DNA of 64,000 bases, from contig NZ_JBANDL010000002.1 of assembly GCF_037027445.1 (NCBI RefSeq), positions 4,092,001 to 4,156,000 of the forward strand, read 5' to 3'. Source of the DNA: Lysobacter firmicutimachus. GTDB lineage: Bacteria > Pseudomonadota > Gammaproteobacteria > Xanthomonadales > Xanthomonadaceae. The first letter of the stretch is position 1. Each line of letters begins with the position of its first letter. The notes below the pieces were generated by a model, which was given only the letters and a program-made list of their open reading frames with translations, ran no database searches and was not told where the DNA came from. The translations under genes were made by a program, and so were the position numbers. Positions 54,623 through 61,515 of this stretch are shown one piece after another.

Positions 54623-55175
54623 CACGTCCTCCTGTAGCGGCGCGCGGCCGCCTCGTGCCTGAGATGGTCAGCCAGGCCGCGCTCGCTGGGGGCACGACTT
54701 CGGGCCAGGCGCCGACAACACACTTTCGAGGTGCTTTTAAGTGTGCATCGCGATTTAGCCTGCTCCCGTTCATCGCAAATAAAATGTGATCAAAGTCTCT
54801 TTTTAGATAGAAGCACGCCACTTTCTGACAGCCGGCGCGCTTGGTGAGCGAAGGTGATTTTCGTTCATTTTCCCGGGCAGAAACGCAAATCCCCCGACCG
54901 GCAGGACAGTCCGCAGGTCGCTGCCGCGAGCCGGGCCGCCCGGGGTCTTTCGGCCGCCGAAGCGGCGGACCAACGACCACCCAAACGTGCACGAATGCGC
55001 TCCATGCGCGTGCGTACGCAAATTCGGCCAGGACCCGGGCGATGCGATGCAGACTCGCATTTGTTTACGCATCGTCTAGACATTCAGACATCGACTACGC
55101 ATTCGGCTTGACCGGCAATGCGCGCATCGCGCGCCACATCGGCCGGACGCGATCGCGGCCCGTACGCCAGGCCGT
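54623..55175. promoter_or_regulatory. Upstream region of the lipoprotein-TpsB unit
   Basis: A 553-base gap between phzF-like stop and the lipoprotein start, both minus strand. 54735-54870 is clearly AT-rich for this genome (runs such as CTTTTTAGATAG and CAAATAAAATGTGATCAAAG), a probable promoter/operator block. On the minus strand TTGCGA and TAAATC with a 16-base spacer (about 54753-54780) are a possible -35/-10. TTTGATCACATTTTA contains one half of a CRP/Clp-type site (TCACA) without a good partner. A second part (55005-55105) has GCATTTG, CGCATCG and CGCATTCGG repeats of unknown meaning. Confidence 0.45.
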
Positions 55176-56045
55176 TCACCAGATCAGGCGACCGCGAATC
55201 GTCGCCTGTACTTCGCCGCCGACCCACACCTCGCCGTCCTCGTCGACGCCCACCTCGACACGGCCGTCGCGGCCCAGCTCGCGCCCCTGACTGACCCGGT
55301 AAGCGCTGCCTGGCGCGACGCGTCCGGCCTCAAGCAAGGCCGCGGCGATCGCCGCGTTGGCGCTGCCGGTAACCGGATCTTCGTCGATGCCGTCGCCGGG
55401 ACAGAACGCGCGCACCACGTAGTCCGCATCGGCGCCCTCGCCGCCGCGCGCGAACACCGCCACGCCCAGCGCATGGCCGTCGGTCGCGGCGCGGATCGCG
55501 GCGACATCCGCACGCAGACCGCGCACCGCGGCCTCGTCCGCCAGTTCCAGCAGCCACCATCGCGGTCCGTTGTCCCATAGCCGCACGTCCAGCGTACCGC
55601 GTGCGGCGCCGGCGAAAGCCCGCTCGATCGCGCGTGGCCGGACCTCGTCGACCTCGCAAGGCCGTGCGCGCGGCGCGCGCACGGCGATGCGGACGCGCGC
55701 GCCGCTGCGCTCGACCCGCACCGGCAAGCGACCGGCCGCGCAGTCCTGCAGCAATTGCCCGGCCGCAGCCGGCGCCCAGCCGGCGTCGAGCGCGGCCCAG
55801 GCCGCGCCGACGCTGGGATGGCCCGCGAACGGCAGTTCCTGCGTCGGAGTGAAGATGCGCACGCGGTAGTCCGCGCCAGGAGACGGCGGCAGCAGGAAGA
55901 TGGTTTCCGGCAGATGGGTCCAGGCGGCGAAGGATTGCATCCGCGCGTCGTCCAGATCGTCCGCATCCAGCACCACCGCGAGCGGATTGCCGGCGCCGAC
56001 CCGTTCGGCGAACACGTCCAGTTGCAGATAGCGGCGCGATCTCAT
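55176..56045 (-). CDS. PhzF-family isomerase-like protein
   Basis: A 289-residue protein with the duplicated diaminopimelate-epimerase-like hot-dog fold of the PhzF family. Starts MRSRRYLQLDVFAERVGAGN PLAVV (family opening, here broken for length), contains WTHLPETIFLLPPSPGADY with the catalytic-type Glu, RIFTPTQELPFAGHPSVGAA (Gly/His motif), and the second-half ARGGEGADADYVVRAFCPGD plus EDPVTGSANAAIAAALLEAG. PhzF itself isomerises DHHA in phenazine synthesis, but most family members, such as E. coli YddE, have unknown substrates and no other phz gene is present here. Call the family only. Confidence 0.9.
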   Translation of the reverse strand: MRSRRYLQLDVFAERVGAGNPLAVVLDADDLDDARMQSFAAWTHLPETIFLLPPSPGADYRVRIFTPTQELPFAGHPSVGAAWAALDAGWAPAAAGQLLQDCAAGRLPVRVERSGARVRIAVRAPRARPCEVDEVRPRAIERAFAGAARGTLDVRLWDNGPRWWLLELADEAAVRGLRADVAAIRAATDGHALGVAVFARGGEGADADYVVRAFCPGDGIDEDPVTGSANAAIAAALLEAGRVAPGSAYRVSQGRELGRDGRVEVGVDEDGEVWVGGEVQATIRGRLIW

Positions 56046-56236
56046 GCGCGCAGCCTAACGCCGATCGGCGCCGTGCCGCGAGGGAGTTGCGCTCGCGGGG
56101 CATCGCGCATCCTGACGCCGCACGGCGCTCGAGCGGGACGAGAAAACCGCCGCACGACGCGCTGGAAGGACGACGCGACGGCGTCGCATCGCGCGGCAAG
56201 AAGACGGTGCGGCGCAGCCGCACCGTCCGCCATCGA

Positions 56237-56458
56237 TCAATCGCAGTACCAGGTGCGCTTGTCGTAGGTCGCGGTATGGTCGCCCCAGGACAAGTATTCG
56301 CCGCTGCAGTGCGCGGTGGCGCCGCCGACGACTTCGCCGTCAGTGCCGAAGTACGTGATCGAATACCCCTGGCCCGGCGGTGCGGCCAGGACGTTGCCGG
56401 CCAGCGCGAGCGCGCCGGCGAACGCGGCCACGGCCGCGGCGGTGATGAAGTGACGCAT
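56237..56458 (-). CDS. Small exported DUF6289-like protein
   Basis: A 73-residue secreted peptide: signal peptide MRHFITAAAVAAFAGALALA then GNVLA-A cleavage, and a mature domain of about 45 residues (PPGQGYSITYFGTDGEVVGG, ATAHCSGEYLSWGDHT, RTWYCD). Two cysteines probably form one disulfide. The YSITYFGTDGEVVG...C...YC pattern resembles DUF6289 small secreted proteins of xanthomonads and myxobacteria. GGAGAG precedes the ATG. Same strand as, and 140 bases downstream of, a related gene. Confidence 0.78.
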   Translation of the reverse strand: MRHFITAAAVAAFAGALALAGNVLAAPPGQGYSITYFGTDGEVVGGATAHCSGEYLSWGDHTATYDKRTWYCD

Positions 56459-56527
56459 GTGGGTCTCTCCTGTCGTGACGACGATCGGTAAGACGACTCC
56501 GCCCATGCGGCGGCGATCCATTACGAA

Positions 56528-56545
56528 AGGCCCGCTTCGACGGGC
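56528..56545 (-). terminator. Intrinsic terminator between the two small exported genes
   Basis: Reading the minus strand: GGCCCG, loop TCGAAG, CGGGCC then TTTCGTAA. A six-base-pair GC stem followed by a short T-run, located 54 bases after the stop of the upstream small gene. Confidence 0.65.
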
Positions 56546-56598
56546 CCTCCGGCGACGTGGCCGTCGCGACGGCCGGCATGGGATCCGGCGCGCGGAAC

Positions 56599-56820
56599 TC
56601 AGCTTTCGGCCGCGCAGCCCTGCACGAAGCGCTTGTTCTCGGTGACCTGGCCCCAACGGCCGTCGGCGGCGCCGCAGCCCGCGGTCCACTTGCCGACCTG
56701 CGCGCCTTCGGCGTCGTAGTAGTACCAGGTGCCCTGCCAGCTGAAGGCCAGAGCATTGAACGACACACTACCCGCCAGCGCCACCGCGAACACGGCAGCG
56801 AACATTCCGATACGACGCAT
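56599..56820 (-). CDS. Small exported DUF6289-like protein (paralogue)
   Basis: Also 73 residues. Signal peptide MRRIGMFAAVFAVALAGSVS to FNALA, mature part FSWQGTWYYYDAEGAQVGKW, TAGCGAADGRWG, QGCAAES. The arrangement (aromatic strand, D-x-EGxxVG, Cys, Trp-Gly, Cys near the C-terminus) mirrors the downstream gene product, so they are probably diverged duplicates. A GGGAGAG Shine-Dalgarno lies ahead of the ATG. Function unknown; secretion outside the cytoplasm is the only safe prediction. Confidence 0.75.
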   Translation of the reverse strand: MRRIGMFAAVFAVALAGSVSFNALAFSWQGTWYYYDAEGAQVGKWTAGCGAADGRWGQVTENKRFVQGCAAES

Positions 56821-57159
56821 GCAGTCTCTCCCTTTGGTGCGGCGCCAATTCGCCGCTCGCGCACCATAGGCCAGCCCTGCCGCACCGGCATAAAACCGGC
56901 GTTAAGCGATTGTCATCACTTTTCGCAAACGTGATTGCTATCGCGATTGCCGCGCGCCCCGCAGGAGCGGCGCAAGCCGCGCCAGGCAACGCGCAGAACA
57001 GACCACGACGACGCGCTGCCGTCGCCGGACGCCGCGAGGGCGACCGGGCACGATCGCGAACGCTGCAGAGCGACCACCGGGGCCGCTTGTTTCACCCGAG
57101 AAAACGGCAAAGGCGCAGCGTCGGATCGATGGCGGGCCGGACGCCGCGAAGCGATGCCG
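56821..57159. other. Intergenic region with a single degenerate REP
   Basis: A 339-base gap upstream of the small exported genes and downstream of the HAD phosphatase gene. A solitary REP-like palindrome lies at 56961-56983 (GCAGGAGCGGCGCAAGCCGC; the first T of the consensus GTAG is replaced), oriented opposite to the arrays. The stretch 56900-56945 is AT-richer (TCATCACTTTTCGCAAACGT) and may hold the promoter of the small genes. Confidence 0.6.
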
Positions 57160-57807
57160 TCAGGCGGCGAACAGTTCCGGCAACTGCGTCGGCGAACGGG
57201 CCAGCCGCTGAGCGCCGGCCTCGCGCAGTTCGTCCTCGCTGCCGAAGCCCCACAGCACGCCGATGTGGCCCATGCCGTGCTCGGCCGCGCCCTCGATGTC
57301 CATGCGCCGGTCGCCGATCATCAGGCAGTCCTGCGCGCGCAATTCCAGACGTCGCAGCGCCTCGCCGATCAGGTCGACCTTGTGGGTCAGGCGGCCGTCG
57401 ACGGTCGAGCCGACGACGTCGTCGAAACGATCGCCGAACGGCAGGTGGGCGAGGATCTTGCGCGCATTGTCCTCGTTCTTGGCGGTCACCACCGCCAGGC
57501 GATGGCCCGCCGCGTGCGCCGCATCCAGCATCTCGGATACGCCGTCGTAAACGGTGTGCTCGGTCCAGCCTTCGCGGCCGTAACGCTCCAGGTACAACGC
57601 CACCGCCTGCTCGACGCGCGCCGCGTCGCCGAGCAGGGGCAGGAAGCTGGTGCGCAGCGCCGGCCCGATCCAACCGCGCAAGGCCGCCTCGTCGGGCACC
57701 GGATGCTCCAGCCGCTCCAACGCGTAAGCGATGGAGCGGGTGATGCCGAGTGAGGAATCGATCAGCGTGCCGTCGAGATCGAAGAACAGCGCGGGGCGGA
57801 CGCTCAC
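57160..57807 (-). CDS. HAD-superfamily phosphatase (phosphoglycolate phosphatase-like)
   Basis: About 215 residues, haloacid dehalogenase fold. Motif I ALFFDLDGTLIDSSLGITRS with both catalytic Asp, motif II VVTAKNEDN, motif III Lys in DGRLTHKVDLIGEALRR and motif IV CLMIGDRRMDIEGAAEHG. The cap domain (about 20-85) is the small helical type of Gph/PphA-like enzymes. Likely substrate 2-phosphoglycolate or a similar small phosphate ester; not certain. Start uncertain: GTG at 57807 is used; a TTG at 57813 in the same frame would overlap the pgk stop by four bases. Either way it is coupled to pgk. Confidence 0.88.
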   Translation of the reverse strand: MSVRPALFFDLDGTLIDSSLGITRSIAYALERLEHPVPDEAALRGWIGPALRTSFLPLLGDAARVEQAVALYLERYGREGWTEHTVYDGVSEMLDAAHAAGHRLAVVTAKNEDNARKILAHLPFGDRFDDVVGSTVDGRLTHKVDLIGEALRRLELRAQDCLMIGDRRMDIEGAAEHGMGHIGVLWGFGSEDELREAGAQRLARSPTQLPELFAA

Positions 57808-57809
57808 GC

Positions 57810-58985
57810 TCAACCCGCGCGCTGCTTCAGCGCGGCCACCGCCGGCAGTTCCTTGCCTTCCAGGAATTCGAGGAAGGCGCCGCCGCCGGTGGAGATGTAG
57901 GACACGTCGCCGGCGATGTCGTACTTATCGACCGCGGCCAGGGTGTCGCCGCCGCCGGCGATCGAGAACGCCTTGGACGCGGCGATGGCGCGCGCCAGGG
58001 TTTCGGTGCCCTTGCCGAAGGCGTCGAATTCGAACACGCCGACCGGGCCGTTCCAGACCACGGTGCCGGCGTTCTGGATCAGCTCGGCGTAGCGGGCGGC
58101 GGTGTCCGGGCCGATGTCCAGGATCATGTCGTCGGCGGCGACCGCGTCGACCGCCTTGACCGTGGCCGGGGCGTCGGCGGCGAAGGCCGGCGCCACCACC
58201 ACGTCGGTCGGCACCGGGATGTCCGCGCCGCGCGCCTTGGCGTCGGCCATGATCTGCTTGGCGGTGTCGATCAGGTCGGTTTCGACCAGCGACTTGCCGA
58301 CGCCGTGCCCCATCGCGGCGATGAAGGTGTTGGCGATGCCGCCGCCGACGATCAGCTGATCGACCTTGGACACCAGCGAGGACAGCAGTTCCAGCTTGGT
58401 CGAGACCTTGGAACCGGCGACGATCGCCAGCAACGGCCGCGCCGGGTTGTCCAGCGCCTTGGCCAGCGCGTCGAGTTCGGCCATCAGCAGCGGGCCGCCG
58501 GCGGCGACCTTGGCGTGGCGGATCGCACCGTGGGTGGACGCCTGGGCGCGGTGCGCGGTGCCGAACGCGTCCATCACGAACACGTCGCACAGCGCGGCGT
58601 ACTGCTTGGACAGGGCCTCGTCGTCCTTGCCCTCGCCGACGTTCATGCGGCAGTTCTCCAGCAACACCAGTTGGCCCGGCTGCACTTCGACGCCGCCGAC
58701 CCAATCCTTGACCAGCGGCACCTCGATGCCAAGCAGCTCGGACAGGCGCTTGGCCACCGGCGCCAGCGAATCAGCCTCACTCCACTGGCCTTCCTGGGGA
58801 CGGCCCAGATGCGAGGTGACCATCACCGCCGCGCCCTTCTCCAGCGCCAGCTTCAAGGTCGGCAGGGCGGCGAGGATGCGCTGTTCCGAAGTGATCCGGC
58901 CATCGTCGATGGGCACGTTGAGATCTTCGCGGATCAGCACGCGCTTGCCGGCGAGATCGAGATCGGTCATGCGGACGATGGACAC
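57810..58985 (-). CDS. pgk: Phosphoglycerate kinase
   Basis: Glycolytic enzyme transferring phosphate from 1,3-bisphosphoglycerate to ADP; 391 residues. N-domain: [20 protein letters not shown], and [10 protein letters not shown] (substrate loops). Hinge and C-domain: [20 protein letters not shown], and the nucleotide loop [20 protein letters not shown] followed by [20 protein letters not shown]. The GTG at 58985 is preceded by AGGAGG at a spacing of four bases, which favours it over the ATG at 58970. Upstream lies the composite repeat region; downstream the HAD phosphatase gene. Confidence 0.97.
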   Translation of the reverse strand: MSIVRMTDLDLAGKRVLIREDLNVPIDDGRITSEQRILAALPTLKLALEKGAAVMVTSHLGRPQEGQWSEADSLAPVAKRLSELLGIEVPLVKDWVGGVEVQPGQLVLLENCRMNVGEGKDDEALSKQYAALCDVFVMDAFGTAHRAQASTHGAIRHAKVAAGGPLLMAELDALAKALDNPARPLLAIVAGSKVSTKLELLSSLVSKVDQLIVGGGIANTFIAAMGHGVGKSLVETDLIDTAKQIMADAKARGADIPVPTDVVVAPAFAADAPATVKAVDAVAADDMILDIGPDTAARYAELIQNAGTVVWNGPVGVFEFDAFGKGTETLARAIAASKAFSIAGGGDTLAAVDKYDIAGDVSYISTGGGAFLEFLEGKELPAVAALKQRAG

Positions 58986-59101
58986 GGGGCCTCCTGAGGC
59001 GATGCGGGGAATGCGGACGGGGGACGCGACCGGCGCAGCCGGCGCCGGGAACGACTATTGTCGCGGCGCGGGAGGCCGAAAGGAACCGTTGGGGCTGAAT
59101 G

Positions 59102-59418
59102 GTGGGGATTGGGGATTGGGGATTGGGGATTCGGGATTCGGGATTCGGGATTCGGGATTCGGGATTCGGGATTCGGGGTTCGGGATTCGGGATTCGGGGT
59201 TCGGGGTTCGGGATTCGGGATTCGGGATTCGGGATTCGGGATTCGGGATTCGGGATTCGGGATTCGGGATTCGGGATTCGGGATTCGGGATTCGGGATTC
59301 GGGGTTCGGGATTCGGGGTTCGGGATTCGGGATTCGGGATTCGGGATTCGGGGTTCGGGGTTCGGGATTCGGATTCGGATTCGGATTCGGGGATTCGGGG
59401 ATTCGGGGATTCGGGGAT
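59102..59418. repeat. GGGATTC heptanucleotide tandem tract
   Basis: About 44 tandem copies of the seven-base unit GGGATTC, with variants GGGGTTC and GGGATTG (at the left end) and a few GGATTC six-base units near the right end. Because seven is not a multiple of three, all frames on both strands stay open and encode the same 7-residue repeat (IRDSGFG or PNPESRI). It lies about 120 bases upstream of the pgk start, so it may influence pgk transcription. Confidence 0.97.
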
Positions 59419-59834
59419 GGTCACTACAAAGCCATCGGATGGTCTGCACGATGGTCGGACACGGTGCTTAGCAATCAACGCCGGTAGTTGCCGTTGCCGT
59501 GAACAGCTTGGCGCCGCAGCGATCTCGCGAGAACGCCCTGAAGCCCCGAAGGGCGGCCCGCAGGGAGGCGGGCCGTGCGCAGCCAGACCAGGGCGGGCCT
59601 GTGCGGAGCAGCCCGGCGAAAACCTCGTCCCATAGTGGCTTTTGATCCGAAAACAGCCATGGCGTTTTCTTTGGTTACTTTTGACCGAAGGAAATCCAGT
59701 AGAACGTTGTCGCCTTGGACTAAGAAAGTGACCCGGCCGCTTGCGGACGGAAGCTTGGCTTCGAAGCTTTGAGCTTTGAGCTTTGAAGCTTCACAGGCCT
59801 TCGAACGACAGACGCCGCGAGGCGAAAGGACGCG

Positions 59835-59984
59835 GTCGCGGCTTACGCCGCTCCTACAGGGGGCCCAGGACAAAGACGCGGCGAGAGTGAAGGGTGGCGG
59901 TCGCGGCTTACGCCGCTCCTACAGGGCCCAGGACAAAGCGCGGCGAGAGTGAAGGATGGCGGTCGCGGCTTGCTCCGCTCCTAC
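59835..59984. repeat. Array of three GTAG-type REP palindromes
   Basis: REPs at 59835-59857, 59900-59922 and 59962-59984, spaced 62-65 bases and the same orientation as the array at 43875-44153. The third has a change in one arm (GCTCCGC). The same GCGAGAGTGAAG spacer separates them. Confidence 0.9.
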
Positions 59985-60111
59985 CCCGCGACGGTTGCGG
60001 GCTTCGATCGATGACGCCGGCGCCGAGATTTCTGCGCGTCCCGGGTCGCGGCGTGCGCCCACAGGAAATCCCTGCGGGACACCGCTTCCTGCTGGGAGCG
60101 ACGCGGCAGGG

Positions 60112-61515
60112 TTACGCCGCCGGCGGCGGATTCGTGCGCAGCAGGCTGAAGGCGAAACCGGCGACGATCAGCGCGCCCGCCACCAGCACCGCCCACAACG
60201 TCCACGAACGCCAATCCCGCTTCGGCGCCGGGGGTACCAGGGCCGCGTCGCCCGCCAACGGCGCCGCCGCGCCCAGGCTCGCCTCGGCCGGCTGCCAGTC
60301 GCTGCCGCGGCGCTGGCGCAAGGTCTCGATCAATTCCGCCAACGGCGAGTCGGCGCGCGTCGTGCGCGCGCTGCCGGCGACCAGGGCGTAGGGCGGCGCA
60401 CCTTGGGCCAGGAACACCGCGACCTCCGGCCGATAGCCCAGGCGCAGCACCGGTTCGCCCGGCACCGCGCCGTTGGCGCGCAGCCGCCAGTAGCGGTCGC
60501 GCACTGTCGCCGCCAATTGGCGCGCGGCGGAGCGATCGTCCACGCCCTCGCCGTCGACCCGGTACGCCATCCACGGGCCGGCGCGCGCGACCCAATGCCC
60601 TTCGGCCTCGTCGCGGCTGCTCAAACGCCACTCCAGCGCATGATTGCCCGGCAGGGCCACGTCGGCCTGCTGGATCGGGAAGCGTCCGTCGAGTTCGAAT
60701 TCGAACTCGACCCGGCCTTCGCTCTGCTCGATCCGGCGTCCCTTCAACTCGCGCCATTGCAAAGGCGTGGTCGCCGCATCGGCGGCCAGTTCGGCCACGA
60801 CCGCGCTGATCGGCACCGCCGCGTTCGGGTCCTGCGGCGTCAGGCGCAGATAGCGCGCCTGTTCGCCGATCGGATCGAACACGATGCGCCGTTGCACCAG
60901 GCGCTGGCCGCCGCGCTGCAGATCGATCAGGCGCCCGCTGCTGGACACGGCGCGCCATTGGTCGAGATCGTCGCTGGCCTCGACCCGGTACGCCGCCTCC
61001 AGTGCCGCGCCGGGCGTCCATTCCAGTTCCAGCGCCAGGATCGGCGAACGCACCCGGCTGGCATCGATCAGCAACGCCGTCTGCGGCGGGCGCGCGGCGC
61101 CGCCGGTGCTGCGCGCCTCGACCCGGCGCAAGCGACCGTCGCTTTCGACTTCGCTGACCAATTCCCAGCCCGCACCGGCGCCGTCCGCGGGCGCCGCCGG
61201 CAAGGCGAACCAGGGCAGGCCGGCGCGCTGCGGCGCGCGCGCCAAAGGCTGTTCGGGCGCGAACACCGCCGCCGGCACCGGCTTGCCGGCGCCGTCGAGC
61301 ACGTCGAGATCGCGCAACCGCGCATCGCGCGCCTGCCGGTACACCGATTCGTCGAGCACGACCCGGTAGGCGCCGCCGTCGTCGCGGCTGAGCTGCAAGG
61401 GCCATTGCCGGGCGTAATCCTCGCGCGGCGCGGCGGAGGCGAGCGCGACCGGCAGCAGGCACAGCCAGGCCAGCGCGCGCGGCGCGCGGCGGAACGAAGC
61501 GGACAGAAGATTCAA
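60112..61515 (-). CDS. DUF3999 family exported membrane-anchored protein
   Basis: 467 residues from a TTG start that overlaps the upstream stop (TTGA). Signal peptide (RALAWLCLLPVALASAAPRE, cleavage at ASA), a large periplasmic beta-rich part with repeated discoidin-like strands (RVEASDDLDQWRAVSSSGRL, EQARYLRLTPQ) and a C-terminal TM helix (about 437-458, WTLWAVLVAGALIVAGFAFS). This layout matches DUF3999, which is usually encoded directly after a DUF2339 membrane protein, as here. Function of the pair is unknown; a surface or envelope assembly role is a guess. Confidence 0.85.
   Translation of the reverse strand: MNLLSASFRRAPRALAWLCLLPVALASAAPREDYARQWPLQLSRDDGGAYRVVLDESVYRQARDARLRDLDVLDGAGKPVPAAVFAPEQPLARAPQRAGLPWFALPAAPADGAGAGWELVSEVESDGRLRRVEARSTGGAARPPQTALLIDASRVRSPILALELEWTPGAALEAAYRVEASDDLDQWRAVSSSGRLIDLQRGGQRLVQRRIVFDPIGEQARYLRLTPQDPNAAVPISAVVAELAADAATTPLQWRELKGRRIEQSEGRVEFEFELDGRFPIQQADVALPGNHALEWRLSSRDEAEGHWVARAGPWMAYRVDGEGVDDRSAARQLAATVRDRYWRLRANGAVPGEPVLRLGYRPEVAVFLAQGAPPYALVAGSARTTRADSPLAELIETLRQRRGSDWQPAEASLGAAAPLAGDAALVPPAPKRDWRSWTLWAVLVAGALIVAGFAFSLLRTNPPPAA

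Larger units (their letters stand above)
58986..60111. repeat. Composite repeat region, copy 2 (1.1 kb without a gene)
   Basis: Contains, in order, the pgk leader with its promoter (58986 to about 59100), the large GGGATTC tract (59102-59418), a spacer, the conserved block (59486 to about 59834, beginning AGTTGCCGTTGCCGT) and three REPs (59835-59984). Relative to copy 1 the block carries a 24-base insertion after TTGGTTACTTT and numerous point changes. The last 125 bases are unremarkable. The ORFs on both strands of the tract are trivial translations of a 7-base repeat. Confidence 0.88.

Noticed and set aside
53138..54637. Pro-rich plus-strand frames opposite the GGGGS lipoprotein (poly PPPEP)
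   Set aside because: Direct complement of the GGGGS minisatellite; the minus strand has a Shine-Dalgarno, signal peptide and lipobox while the plus frames have none.
55176..56045. Phenazine biosynthesis cluster
   Set aside because: Only a PhzF-family gene is present. The family is mostly unrelated to phenazines and no phzA/B/D/E/G-like gene lies nearby.
59058..59635. Overlapping ORFs in the GGGATTC tract (repeat IRDSGFG / PNPESRI)
   Set aside because: A 7-base repeat is open in all frames by construction; no start signal or conserved flanks.
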